A program made the translations under genes and the position numbers. This document shows positions 29,962 through 38,936 of a DNA stretch of 64,000 bases, piece by piece (position 1 is the stretch's first letter; every line of letters starts with the position of its first letter). Source of the stretch: Porphyromonas uenonis 60-3 (GTDB taxonomy: Bacteria > Bacteroidota > Bacteroidia > Bacteroidales > Porphyromonadaceae); assembly GCF_000174775.1 (NCBI RefSeq), contig NZ_ACLR01000226.1, positions 1 through 64,000 on the forward strand, given 5' to 3'. Below the pieces are notes generated by a model. The model was not told the origin of the DNA. It ran no database searches and saw only the letters and a list, made by a program, of their open reading frames with translations.

Positions 29962-31076
29962 TCCTGAGTTCGCTGAGTGTCATCAACTTTAAGAATGTCG
30001 CCACGGCAAACTGTCACTTTGCCCCCAAGCTCAACTGCTTCTTCGGGGGCAATGGGATGGGCAAGACCAATCTCCTAGATGCCATCCACTACTTATCGGT
30101 GGTGCGTGGCCATCTAGGTACGACTGACCGCTATGCCATACGCCACGGAGCGCAGGAGGCGATCATCCAGGGCGAGTACCTATGGGACGATGGGCAGGAG
30201 GACAAGATCAGTCTGCGCATCTCTGCCGAGCGGAGCAAGCAGCTCTCTCGCAATGGGCGTCTCTACAAGCGTCACAGCGACCATATAGGGCGCTACCCTC
30301 TGGTTATCATTTCGCCACATGATCAGAGGCTCATACGTGGTGGAAGCGACGAGCGCAGGCGCTCCGTGGACCGTATCCTCTCACAGCAAGATGCGACCTA
30401 TCTGGCGAACTTGATCAACTACAACAGAGCTCTCGATCAGCGCAACAATATGCTGCGCAACCAGATCCACGAGCCAGCTCTGATGGATATCCTTGAGGAG
30501 ACCTTAGCAACGACAGGTCTGGCGGTTACGACGATGCGACAAGCTTATGTCGAGGAGCTTGTCCCCACCTTTGATCAGATCTACCAGCACCTAGCTGCGG
30601 GCGTAGAGCGTGCGGTCCTATCCTTTAGCGCAGGGAGTGCCAGCACTGCCGAGGAGCAGCTGCGTATACTGCGCAATGGTCGTCAGCGGGACTACGAGTA
30701 TGGCTTCACAGCGACCGGTTGCCACAGAGATGACTTTGAGATGCTCCTCGGAGAGAACCTGATGCGCAAGATAGGCTCCGAAGGACAAAACAAGACTTAC
30801 CTTATCGCCTACAAGCTAGCTGAGTACCGCTATCTGCAGCAGCACTTGACGAATCAGACGGCTCCCCTACTCCTCCTCGATGACATCTTCGACAAGCTAG
30901 ACAGCGACCGTGTGGAGCGCATCATCGAGCTCGTCGCTACGGATACTTTCGGGCAGATCTTTATCACCGACACGAACCGCAAGTACCTCGATGAGATCAT
31001 CTCCTCGAAGCAAGTCCCCTATCGACTCTTCCAGATTCAGGAGGGTTCCCCGACAGAAGTCACCGCAGGGTGCTAG
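29958..31076 (+). CDS. recF: RecF, recombination mediator
   Basis: This 372-residue SMC-like ATPase helps load RecA at gaps with RecO and RecR. Walker A FFGGNGMGKTNLLDAI is at about 29-44, the signature region is GSEGQNKTYLIAYKLAE, and Walker B is LLLLDDIFDKLD. The gene start overlaps the dapA stop (ATGA). In many bacteria recF lies beside dnaA; here it lies in a metabolic operon. Confidence 0.95.
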   Translation: MILSSLSVINFKNVATANCHFAPKLNCFFGGNGMGKTNLLDAIHYLSVVRGHLGTTDRYAIRHGAQEAIIQGEYLWDDGQEDKISLRISAERSKQLSRNGRLYKRHSDHIGRYPLVIISPHDQRLIRGGSDERRRSVDRILSQQDATYLANLINYNRALDQRNNMLRNQIHEPALMDILEETLATTGLAVTTMRQAYVEELVPTFDQIYQHLAAGVERAVLSFSAGSASTAEEQLRILRNGRQRDYEYGFTATGCHRDDFEMLLGENLMRKIGSEGQNKTYLIAYKLAEYRYLQQHLTNQTAPLLLLDDIFDKLDSDRVERIIELVATDTFGQIFITDTNRKYLDEIISSKQVPYRLFQIQEGSPTEVTAGC

Positions 31077-31146
31077 TCATTTTGTAAGAAAAGAGTACTC
31101 TTTGGGCTTGAAAAAAGGACTTTAGCGCAAAGTCTTGTGGAAATAG

Positions 31147-31177
31147 TTTGTTTCTCCACTTTAATTCCGTATCTTTG
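31147..31177 (+). promoter_or_regulatory. Promoter of serC-serA
   Basis: TTTG (31147-31150), 19 bp, TATCTTTG (31170-31177). It predicts a leader of about 120 nt before serC. Confidence 0.8.
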
Positions 31178-31179
31178 TA

Positions 31180-31307
31180 GGGGCAAAGAGAGGAGACTCT
31201 AAAAAGCTTTCCCTTTGTCCCTTCTAAACAAAGCAAAAGGAGGACGTCCAGCCCTCCTATTGCACACATAAACAAGCATATAATCCCAAAACAATAAATA
31301 TAGTAAG
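31180..31307 (+). promoter_or_regulatory. Structured 5' leader of serC
   Basis: Two possible hairpins lie in the leader: GGGGCAAAG (31180-31188) with CTTTGTCCC (about 31213-31221), and AGGAGG with CCTCCT (about 31240-31259). The pairing could control serC, but no known riboswitch class is recognised. Confidence 0.4.
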
Positions 31308-32390
31308 ATGAAAAAGCACAACTTCTATGCTGGTCCCTCGGTACTGAACCGTGGCGTGATCGAGCGCACTGCTGATGCGGTGCTGAACTTTGCTGACATG
31401 GATCTCTCACTCCTTGAGATCTCACACCGCAGCAAGCAATTCCAAGCTGTAATGGACGAGGCCGTAGCTACATTCAAGGAGCTACTGGACATCCCCGAGG
31501 GTTACGAGGTACTCTTCCTCGGTGGTGGTGCTAGCCTCCAGTTCTACATGGTACCGCTCAACCTCATGGGCAAGAAAGCAGCTTACCTCAACACAGGTAC
31601 GTGGTCTACCAACGCTATCAAGCAGGCTGGCTACGTAGACAAGGTATTCGGCACGGAGACTGTTGTTGTCGCTTCTTCAGAGGACAAGAACTTCACCTAC
31701 ATCCCCAAGAACTTCACCATCCCCGAGGATGTAGACTACTTCCACTACACTTCCAACAATACCATCTACGGTACAGAGATCCGCAAGGACTTCGACTGCA
31801 AGGTACCTCTCGTAGCCGATATGAGTAGTGATATCTTCTCTCGTCCAGTAGACGTAAGCAAGTACGACTGTATCTACGGAGGTGCTCAGAAGAATATGGG
31901 CCCTGCAGGTACAACCTTCGTAGTAATCCGCAAGGACGCTCTAGGCAAGTTCGAGCGTGTCATCCCAACGATGCTTGACTACCAGACGCACGTCAAGAAG
32001 GGCTCTATGTTCAATACACCTCCTGTCCTACCTATCTACACCTGCCTCCAGACCATGAAGTGGTACAAGGAGATGGGCGGTGTCAAGGCTATGGAGCAGC
32101 GTGCTAAGGAGAAGGCTGATGCTCTCTACACAGAGATCGACCGCAACAAGCTCTTCCGTGGTACTGTTGAGGCTGAGGATCGCTCTCGTATGAACGTATG
32201 CTTCGTCCTCAATGACGAGTATGCTGAGCTACAGGATGACTTCTTCAACTTCGCTACCGAGCGCGGTATGGTAGGTATCAAGGGTCACCGCTCTGTAGGT
32301 GGCTTCCGTGCATCTCTCTACAACGGCCTCGAGATGGAGAGCGTACAGGCTCTGATCCAGGCTATGCAGGACTTCGAGAAGAAGCACTAA
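31308..32390 (+). CDS. serC: Phosphoserine aminotransferase
   Basis: This 360-residue PLP enzyme makes 3-phosphoserine from 3-phosphohydroxypyruvate. It starts [12 protein letters not shown], the phosphate-contacting region is [17 protein letters not shown], and the PLP Lys is in [18 protein letters not shown]. The length is standard. It is the first gene of a serC-serA-DUF1015 cluster behind a consensus promoter. Confidence 0.97.
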   Translation: MKKHNFYAGPSVLNRGVIERTADAVLNFADMDLSLLEISHRSKQFQAVMDEAVATFKELLDIPEGYEVLFLGGGASLQFYMVPLNLMGKKAAYLNTGTWSTNAIKQAGYVDKVFGTETVVVASSEDKNFTYIPKNFTIPEDVDYFHYTSNNTIYGTEIRKDFDCKVPLVADMSSDIFSRPVDVSKYDCIYGGAQKNMGPAGTTFVVIRKDALGKFERVIPTMLDYQTHVKKGSMFNTPPVLPIYTCLQTMKWYKEMGGVKAMEQRAKEKADALYTEIDRNKLFRGTVEAEDRSRMNVCFVLNDEYAELQDDFFNFATERGMVGIKGHRSVGGFRASLYNGLEMESVQALIQAMQDFEKKH

Positions 32391-32421
32391 TCTCTCTCAT
32401 TACTTACATAACACTATCTGT

Positions 32422-32466
32422 CCTACCCCGCAGCACCTCACACCAACAGGGGGTCTACGGGGTAGG
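32422..32466 (+). other. Inverted repeat between serC and serA
   Basis: CCTACCCCG and CGGGGTAGG pair perfectly over 9 bp around a 27-nt loop. No T-run follows, so it may be a partial terminator or an RNA processing or stability element. Confidence 0.45.
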
Positions 32467-32494
32467 CTCCTAAATAAAGATATCACTCAATACT

Positions 32495-33415
32495 ATGACT
32501 AAAGTACTTATCGCAACGGAGAAGCCCTTTGCACCAGTCGCTGTAGATGGCATTCGTAAGATTGTAGAGGGTGCTGGCTTTGAGCTAGTACTCCTAGAGA
32601 AATATACAGAGCGTCAGCAACTCCTCGACGCTGTCAAGGATGTAGACGCTATCATCGTACGTAGCGACAAGGTCCAGGCTGACGTCTTTGAGGCTGCTAA
32701 GAATCTCAAGATCGTCGTACGTGCTGGCGCTGGCTATGACAACGTAGACCTAGAGGCTGCTACCAAGCACAATGTCTGCGTGATGAACACCCCAGGACAG
32801 AACTCTAACGCTGTCGCTGAGCTCGCTTTCGCGCTCATGCTCGCTATGGTTCGCAACCACTTCAACGGCAAGTCTGGCTCTGAGCTCAAGGGCAAGAAGC
32901 TCGGTATCCAGGGCTTCGGACACATCGGTCGCTGCCTAGCTAAGATCGCTCACGGCTTCGGCATGGAGGTCTACTACAACAAGCGTCACCGTCTTGATGC
33001 CGCTGAGGAGAAGGAGCTCGGGCTCACCTACTGCAGCCAGGAGGACCTCTTCAAGCAGTGCGACATCGTATCGCTGAATACGCCTAAGACCGCTGAGACT
33101 GTCAAGAGCATCAACGGTAAGTATGTCAAGATGATGCCTCAGGGTGGTCTTATCGTCAATACAGCTCGCAAGGAGATCATCGACGAGGAGTGCTTCCTCG
33201 CAGCTCTCAAGGAGCGCACAGACGTACGCTACGCTACCGACATCCAGCCTGACATGCACGAGGAGTACCAGAAGGAGCTACAGGATCGCTACCTAGCTAC
33301 CGCTAAGAAGATGGGCGCTCAGACGGCTGAGGCAAACATCAACGCTGGTCTTGCTGCTGCTAACCAGATCGTCGGCTTCATCAAGGATGGTTGCGAGACC
33401 TTCCGCGTCAACTAA
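32495..33415 (+). CDS. serA: D-3-phosphoglycerate dehydrogenase, lysine-type (IIIK)
   Basis: This 306-residue short-form enzyme oxidises 3-phosphoglycerate, the first step of serine synthesis. The nucleotide-binding GIQGFGHIGRCLAKIAHGFG is at about 130-150 and NTARKEIIDEE follows. Where most members have the catalytic His (PHIGAST), this one has Lys272 in AKKMGAQTAEA. That is the feature described as type IIIK in Entamoeba and Bacteroidota. No C-terminal regulatory ACT domain is present. It follows serC by about 100 bp. Confidence 0.92.
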   Translation: MTKVLIATEKPFAPVAVDGIRKIVEGAGFELVLLEKYTERQQLLDAVKDVDAIIVRSDKVQADVFEAAKNLKIVVRAGAGYDNVDLEAATKHNVCVMNTPGQNSNAVAELAFALMLAMVRNHFNGKSGSELKGKKLGIQGFGHIGRCLAKIAHGFGMEVYYNKRHRLDAAEEKELGLTYCSQEDLFKQCDIVSLNTPKTAETVKSINGKYVKMMPQGGLIVNTARKEIIDEECFLAALKERTDVRYATDIQPDMHEEYQKELQDRYLATAKKMGAQTAEANINAGLAAANQIVGFIKDGCETFRVN

Positions 33416-33431
33416 TCTGTAGACGACTTAG

Positions 33432-33480
33432 AGACTTTGGTCTCCTCACCTAGAGGGGACCGAAGTCTTTCTTTTTCTCT
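33432..33480 (+). terminator. Strong terminator after serA
   Basis: AGACTTTGGTCTCCTC pairs with GAGGGGACCGAAGTCT over 16 bp with wobbles and a 5-nt loop, then TTTCTTTTTCTCTC. It lies between serA and the DUF1015 gene, so the latter may be expressed only by read-through or from its own start. Confidence 0.82.
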
Positions 33481-33508
33481 CTCACCACACACTCAAAGAC
33501 TCTTTATT

Positions 33509-34753
33509 ATGGCTATAATCAAACCATTCAAAGGATACAGACCACCTCAAAACCTTGTTGAGAAGGTCAACTCTCGTCCCTACGACGTGCTAAACTCTGA
33601 CGAGGCTCGCAAGGAGGCTGAGGGCAACCCCATGTCTCTCTACCACATTATCAAGCCAGAGATCAACTTCCCCGCAGGCACCGACGAGCACGATCCCAAA
33701 GTCTACGACGAGGCTGTCAAGCAGTATCAGCACTTCAAGAAGGAGGGCTGGCTCGTACAGGACGACAAGGAGTGCTACTACGTCTATGCTCAGACGATGA
33801 ACGGCAAGACACAGTATGGTCTCGTCATCGGCGCTTACGTCGAGGACTACCTCAACGGTGTCATCAAGAAGCACGAGCTCACACGTCGTGACAAGGAGGA
33901 GGATCGTATGAAGCACGTCCGCATCAACAATGCGAACATCGAGCCGGTCTTCTTCGCTTACCCTGACAATGCTGAGCTAGACAAGATCGTCGCTAAGTAC
34001 ACGGCTCAGAAGCCTGTCTACGACTTTGTTGCCAACGATACCTTCCAGCATCAGTTCTGGATCATCGACCAGGATCAGGACATCAAGCGTATCACCGAGC
34101 TATTTGGTCAGATGCCCGCGCTCTACATCGCTGACGGTCACCACCGTAGTGCTGCTGCAGCGCTCGTAGGTGCTGAGAAGGCTAAGCAAAACCCCAATCA
34201 CCGTGGTGATGAGGAGTACAACTACTTTATGGCTGTAGCCTTCCCCGCTAACCAGCTCACCGTCATCGACTACAACCGTGTCGTCAAGGACCTCAACGGG
34301 CTCACCAGCGAGGAGTTCCTCAAGAAGCTTGAGAAGGACTTCGTCGTCGAGAAGAAGGGCACAGAGATCTACAAGCCCTCTAAGCTGCACAACTTCTCGC
34401 TCTACCTCGATGGCAACTGGTACTCGCTCACCGCTAAGCCAGGCACCTACGATGATAGCGATCCTATCGGCATCCTAGACGTCACCATCTCGTCGAATCA
34501 TATCCTCGATGAGATCCTCGGCATCAAGGATCTACGTAGTGATAAGCGCATCGACTTCGTCGGTGGTATCCGCGGTCTCGGCGAGCTCAAGAAGCGTGTT
34601 GACTCAGGCGAGATGAAGGTCGCACTAGCCCTCTACCCCGTCACGATGAAGCAGATCATGGATATCGCTGACACGGGCAACATCATGCCACCTAAGACCA
34701 CCTGGTTCGAGCCTAAGCTCCGCTCTGGTATCGTCATCCACGAGCTCAGCTAG
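33509..34753 (+). CDS. DUF1015-family protein linked to serine synthesis genes
   Basis: This 414-residue cytoplasmic protein starts MAIIKPFKGYRPPQ; the ATG at 33509 is chosen because the upstream codons of the same frame lie in the terminator. DUF1015 hallmarks are present, including the motif IADGHHRSAAAALVG (about 207-221). The family often sits next to serC and serA, as here, and a role in serine metabolism has been suggested by that context, but no reaction is established. Its product or substrate cannot be read from the sequence. Confidence 0.85.
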   Translation: MAIIKPFKGYRPPQNLVEKVNSRPYDVLNSDEARKEAEGNPMSLYHIIKPEINFPAGTDEHDPKVYDEAVKQYQHFKKEGWLVQDDKECYYVYAQTMNGKTQYGLVIGAYVEDYLNGVIKKHELTRRDKEEDRMKHVRINNANIEPVFFAYPDNAELDKIVAKYTAQKPVYDFVANDTFQHQFWIIDQDQDIKRITELFGQMPALYIADGHHRSAAAALVGAEKAKQNPNHRGDEEYNYFMAVAFPANQLTVIDYNRVVKDLNGLTSEEFLKKLEKDFVVEKKGTEIYKPSKLHNFSLYLDGNWYSLTAKPGTYDDSDPIGILDVTISSNHILDEILGIKDLRSDKRIDFVGGIRGLGELKKRVDSGEMKVALALYPVTMKQIMDIADTGNIMPPKTTWFEPKLRSGIVIHELS

Positions 34754-34780
34754 AGCACGACTCATCTATAGACAATTAGG

Positions 34781-34815
34781 GGGACTGTACCTTTTGCGGT
34801 GCGGTTCCCTTTTTC
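34781..34815 (+). terminator. Terminator after the DUF1015 gene
   Basis: GGGACTGTACC pairs with GGTGCGGTTCCC (wobbles and one bulge) around TTTTGC, followed by TTTTTCT. Confidence 0.75.
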
Positions 34816-34875
34816 TATTCTGTTGTGGCAACCGCTTATCGGTCAGAATAGCGTAACTATCAGTGCCACTAGGAT

Positions 34876-34977
34876 GAAACTATAGTTCCAACTAGGTGAA
34901 ACTAAAGTTTCATGCGGGAGAAACTAAAGTTTCATACGGGAGAAACTGGAGTTTCATACAGGAGAAACTGGAGTTTC
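34876..34977 (+). repeat. Tandem array A of 22-bp palindromic units
   Basis: Five copies of a 14-bp palindrome of the form GAAACTnnAGTTTC start at 34876, 34898, 34920, 34942 and 34964, exactly 22 bp apart, separated by 8-bp spacers such as ATGCGGGA. The first copy is diverged (ends AGTTCC), and a sixth position (34986) is decayed. The array is preceded by a leader (about 34854-34875) resembling that of array B (54796-54816). It lies 45 bp upstream of the sua5 -7 box. Confidence 0.85.
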
Positions 34978-35022
34978 ATGCGGGTGACACGGTTTACTCT
35001 AGCGGTATCCCGACTGATTTCG

Positions 35023-35030
35023 TACCTTTG
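35023..35030 (+). promoter_or_regulatory. -7 box for the Sua5/YciO gene
   Basis: TACCTTTG lies 52 bp before the ATG at 35083. The -33 position is not clear. Confidence 0.5.
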
Positions 35031-35082
35031 TGCTGGAAGTCTCCCCAATGTGGTGGAGACATATACCTCTCTAGATAGCTTT

Positions 35083-35670
35083 ATGAATCAAGTATCTCCT
35101 TCTCCTGAGACTCTATCCGCAGCGCGTGAGGCGGTCGATGTATTACAGCGTGGTGGTATCATCCTCTACCCTACTGACACGATCTGGGGCTTGGGATGCG
35201 ATGCGACCAATGAAGAGGCGGTGGATCGTCTCTCGGCTCTTAAGGGTCGCCCCACGGGCAAGCCTATGCTGATGCTGGTTGATAGTGACATGCGCATACC
35301 ATCTTATGTGCGTACGGTGCCGTCAATGGCGTACCAATTGATCGATGTAGCGGTGCGTCCGCTCACGATTATCTACCCTGGGGGGCGTAATGTGGCTCCG
35401 CAACTACTGGCGGAGGATGGCTCGATCGGGATACGCATCGCGAGCGATACGCTCTGTCAGGAGATCTGCCGACTACTACGCCGACCTCTCGTCTCCACCT
35501 CGGCCAATCTGGCGGGGACCACTTCACCGCACAATTACTCGGAGATTGACCACGAACTGATCAAGTTGGTCGACTATGTAGTCCCGCTACGCCAAGAGGA
35601 GCACATCGACGGAATGCCCTCAGACATTATCAAGCTGGGGCTCAATAATGAGGTGCGGGTCATTCGCTAG
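35083..35670 (+). CDS. Sua5/YciO/YrdC-family protein
   Basis: This 195-residue protein has the YrdC fold. The typical motifs are ILYPTDTIWGLGCDATN (about 24-40), the Lys-Arg pair in LKGRPTGKPM, SIGIRI and LVSTSANLAG. The family binds nucleotides and double-stranded RNA; TsaC/Sua5 members make threonylcarbamoyl-AMP for the t6A tRNA modification. The short form without a Sua5 C-terminal domain fits TsaC or YciO. The start at 35083 is chosen; codons upstream run through the repeat array. Confidence 0.87.
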   Translation: MNQVSPSPETLSAAREAVDVLQRGGIILYPTDTIWGLGCDATNEEAVDRLSALKGRPTGKPMLMLVDSDMRIPSYVRTVPSMAYQLIDVAVRPLTIIYPGGRNVAPQLLAEDGSIGIRIASDTLCQEICRLLRRPLVSTSANLAGTTSPHNYSEIDHELIKLVDYVVPLRQEEHIDGMPSDIIKLGLNNEVRVIR

Positions 35671-35733
35671 GTAAACGGTTGGTCAAAAGCTCCTAAACGG
35701 TCCTTTAGTGGCTCCTAATCACGTTCCCCATCT

Positions 35734-37119
35734 ATGAGCAAGAAGTCTCGACAAGCTACGGTACGTCTGCGCTACATCGTCTCTGATCTTGTGGCGGTAC
35801 TGCTGGCGACGACACTCTTCAACGTGGTGCGCTACGTAGTTGAGGATCAGAGCGCAACCTTTGGCGAGCTGTCGCTCTTCCTCTTCAATACGAAGATGTA
35901 CTGGGTGACGCTCGTGGTGGTGCTCTTCTGGATGGGCTTCCTGACGCTCTCGGGGTACTATAATAAAGTATTGGCGAAGAGCCGCATCGACGAATTCTTC
36001 CTGACGGCTGGGAGTGTCTTCGTGGGGGTGGTCATCGAGTACCTCTTCCTCGTGGTGGACGATGTGATCGATGGGCGCAGTGCGCATCTGCTCCTCTTTG
36101 CGCTCCTCTACCTGACGCACTTTCTCCTCATCTATGCGGGTCGTCTGACGATTACTTTGCAGCAGATCCGGTATGACCGGACGCCAGAGCATTGGCCACA
36201 TATCCTGCTCATCGGTACGCCTGAAGTGATGGACAAGTTGCAGGCGGTGCGTATGGAGATGCACTACCACGCTGTGGCTGAGCTCCCCTTCGGCTCAGAG
36301 CCTGTCACGCTAGAGCAGGTGCAGGCGATACTAGAGGAGCAACCGATTGAGGCGATCTATATGGTGGCCAATGAGGCGGATACGCTACGAGCTACGCATC
36401 TGCTCTATGAGCTGTACCGCTGCAAGCTACCGATCAAGATATACCTAGAGGGGGTCATGGGTGTACGCTCCTCGCTACAAGCGCGTACGCTCCGTGGGCT
36501 ACCGCTACACGACGTGACGCAGACGCAGATGAGCGAGATGGAGCGCAATGTGAAGTGGCTCTTTGACCGTCTCTTCTCGCTAATCTTGCTACTGCTTCTG
36601 TCGCCTCTCTTTGCGGTACTGGCGGTCTTGGTTAGGCGCTCTTCGGAGGGTCCCGTCTTTTACCGTCAGGAGCGTGTGGGGCGCAGTGGCAAGCCTTTTT
36701 GGATCTATAAGTTTCGCACGATGTACACAGATGCAGAGGCTGCGGGTCCTCAGCTGAGCCATGAAGGAGACAAACGGGTCACGCCACTGGGAGCCAAGCT
36801 ACGCAAGTACAGACTAGACGAGCTACCCCAGTTTTACAATGTATTGCGAGGCGATATGTCTATCGTAGGGCCTCGTCCCGAGCGCACTTACTATATCAAG
36901 CAGATCCTCGAGCGGGCACCCTACTACTACCTACTACACCAGCTACGGCCGGGCATCACATCGTGGGGAATGGTACGGTACGGCTACGCCTCGACGGTCG
37001 ATGAGATGGTCGAGCGACTCTACTACGACTGGCTCTACTACGAGCATATATCGATCAAGCTCGACCTAGCGGTGCTGCTCTGCACGGTGGGCACTATTAT
37101 CAAGGGAAAAGGAAAGTAA
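35734..37119 (+). CDS. Polyprenyl glycosylphosphotransferase (exopolysaccharide initiator)
   Basis: This 461-residue inner-membrane enzyme starts surface polysaccharide synthesis by moving a sugar-1-phosphate onto undecaprenyl phosphate. Four N-terminal membrane helices (about 10-140) are followed by a Rossmann-like middle domain. A further helix (about 275-300) enters the bacterial sugar transferase domain with FYRQERVGRSGKPFWIYKFR, the catalytic Asp-Glu pair in RLDELPQFYNVLRGDMSIVGPRPE, and a conserved ITSWGMVRYGYAST. No other polysaccharide genes are nearby. Confidence 0.9.
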   Translation: MSKKSRQATVRLRYIVSDLVAVLLATTLFNVVRYVVEDQSATFGELSLFLFNTKMYWVTLVVVLFWMGFLTLSGYYNKVLAKSRIDEFFLTAGSVFVGVVIEYLFLVVDDVIDGRSAHLLLFALLYLTHFLLIYAGRLTITLQQIRYDRTPEHWPHILLIGTPEVMDKLQAVRMEMHYHAVAELPFGSEPVTLEQVQAILEEQPIEAIYMVANEADTLRATHLLYELYRCKLPIKIYLEGVMGVRSSLQARTLRGLPLHDVTQTQMSEMERNVKWLFDRLFSLILLLLLSPLFAVLAVLVRRSSEGPVFYRQERVGRSGKPFWIYKFRTMYTDAEAAGPQLSHEGDKRVTPLGAKLRKYRLDELPQFYNVLRGDMSIVGPRPERTYYIKQILERAPYYYLLHQLRPGITSWGMVRYGYASTVDEMVERLYYDWLYYEHISIKLDLAVLLCTVGTIIKGKGK

Positions 37120-37129
37120 CACGGCTGCG

Positions 37130-38926
37130 ATGACGACTACGACTACACGAACATCACTACTACAACGCTTCATCCTATGGCGAGAGACGCATATCAGTGA
37201 GCGCATCTTCGTACTGATCTTATCTTTTATCATCGGTATCTTGACCGCCCTGGCTGCCTTTGCGCTCAAACAGTTGATTGGCACGATACAGCATCTCCTG
37301 ATGCCCGCTATACGGCAGGCTAATGTGTGGTACCTGATCCTGCCTCCTATCGGTGTACTGCTGACGGCGGGCGTGGTCAAGCTCTTCATCCGTGACGACA
37401 TAAGCCACGGCGTGACGAAGGTACTGGGCGCTATGTCACAGCGCAAGAGTCGTATCAAGCCACACAATATGTGGTCGTCGCTCCTAGCTAGTTCGATCAC
37501 CATTGGCTTCGGAGGCTCGGTCGGTGCTGAGTCGCCTATCGTGATGACGGGAGCCGCCATCGGGAGCAATACGGGACGGCTCTTCAAGCTGGAGCAGCGT
37601 CAGCTGATGCTCCTCGTGGGGTGTGGCGCTGCAGGAGCTATTGCGGGTATCTTTAAGGCACCCATTGCGGGCTTGGTCTTTGTGGTGGAGGTGCTACTCC
37701 TCGACCTGACGCTAAGCAGTGTGCTACCGCTACTGATTAGCTCGGTCACATCGGCTACGACCGCTTACCTGCTGACGGGACAGCAGGCGATGTTCTCCTT
37801 CTATCAAAACGACCCCTTTACGGCAGAGCGTATTCCCTACGTAATTCTGCTCGGTATCGCCTGTGGCTTCACTTCGCTCTACTTCTCCAAGGTGATGTTT
37901 GCCCTGGAGAGTTGGCTCAAGGGTCGCAACAACTTCTTCAAGCGTTACGGCATCTCGATGCTCATCCTCAGTGTGGCTATCTTCCTCTTTCCTCCGCTCT
38001 TTGGCGAGGGCTACAGCACGCTCAGTGATCTGATGGCGGGACAGTACAGCTCCGTGACGGACAATAGTATTTTCGCCTCCTTCGGGAGTAACTACTGGGT
38101 CATCTTCGCCTTCCTCCTCTGTACGATGCTGGTCAAGGTCTTTGCCTCCGTAGCGACCAATAGCGGTGGCGGGTGCGGCGGACTCTTTGCACCTAGCCTC
38201 TTCGTGGGGGGCTTGTGTGGCTTTGTCTTTGCCTATGCGCTAAACTTCTTCCCCTTCATTGAGGTCTACCTACCGCAAAAGAACTTTGTCCTCATGGGCA
38301 TGGCTGGCGTGATGGCGGGCGTGATGCACGCTCCGCTGACGGGAACCTTCCTCATCGCTGAGCTAACGGGGGGCTACAACCTGCTCCTGCCACTCATGCT
38401 GGTCGCTATCTGCTCCTACGGGACGATCCGCATCTTCATGCCTCACAGTATCTACTCTCTACGCTTAGCGCAAAAGGGCAAACTGATGACCCACAGCAAG
38501 GATCAGGCGGTTCTCACGGTGATGAGCATCGACAATGTGATCGAGACGGACTTTGATAAGGTCTACCCCGACATGACGCTCGGTGAACTGGTTCAGGTGG
38601 TGGGGCGTGCGAAGCGCAATCTCTTTCCTGTGGTGGAGCGAGAGACTGATAAGCTCCTTGGGGTGGTTTCGCTCGATGATATACGCAACATCATGTTTCG
38701 CCCTGAGCTTTACGATCGCTACAAGGTGGATCGCATTATGGTTTCCCCTCCAGCCCGCATCCAGAGCAATATGCACATGGATCATATCATGCACCTCTTT
38801 GATGAGACCAAGGCGTGGAACCTCCCCGTTGTAACACCCGAGGGACAGTACCTCGGCTATGTCTCCAAGTCTAAGATATTCAACACCTACCGAGAGGTGC
38901 TCAACGTCCTCTCACCTGACGAATAA
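37130..38926 (+). CDS. ClC-family chloride channel/antiporter with CBS pair
   Basis: This 598-residue membrane protein has about 18 membrane helices in the first 440 residues. The ClC pore motifs are visible: GFGGSVGAESPIV with the gating Glu, VGCGAAGAIAGIFKAPIAG, and NSGGGCGGLFAPSLFVGG near residue 345. A cytoplasmic tail from about 450 has two CBS domains that probably bind adenine nucleotides. The conserved gating Glu favours H+/Cl- exchange over a pure channel, but this is inferred. It starts 10 bp after the glycosyltransferase gene. Confidence 0.92.
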   Translation: MTTTTTRTSLLQRFILWRETHISERIFVLILSFIIGILTALAAFALKQLIGTIQHLLMPAIRQANVWYLILPPIGVLLTAGVVKLFIRDDISHGVTKVLGAMSQRKSRIKPHNMWSSLLASSITIGFGGSVGAESPIVMTGAAIGSNTGRLFKLEQRQLMLLVGCGAAGAIAGIFKAPIAGLVFVVEVLLLDLTLSSVLPLLISSVTSATTAYLLTGQQAMFSFYQNDPFTAERIPYVILLGIACGFTSLYFSKVMFALESWLKGRNNFFKRYGISMLILSVAIFLFPPLFGEGYSTLSDLMAGQYSSVTDNSIFASFGSNYWVIFAFLLCTMLVKVFASVATNSGGGCGGLFAPSLFVGGLCGFVFAYALNFFPFIEVYLPQKNFVLMGMAGVMAGVMHAPLTGTFLIAELTGGYNLLLPLMLVAICSYGTIRIFMPHSIYSLRLAQKGKLMTHSKDQAVLTVMSIDNVIETDFDKVYPDMTLGELVQVVGRAKRNLFPVVERETDKLLGVVSLDDIRNIMFRPELYDRYKVDRIMVSPPARIQSNMHMDHIMHLFDETKAWNLPVVTPEGQYLGYVSKSKIFNTYREVLNVLSPDE

Positions 38927-38936
38927 ACAGCTAGCT

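Noticed and set aside
34876-34977. CRISPR array
   Set aside because: Units are contiguous 14-bp palindromes with near-identical 8-bp spacers, far too short for repeats plus unique spacers, and no cas gene is present.
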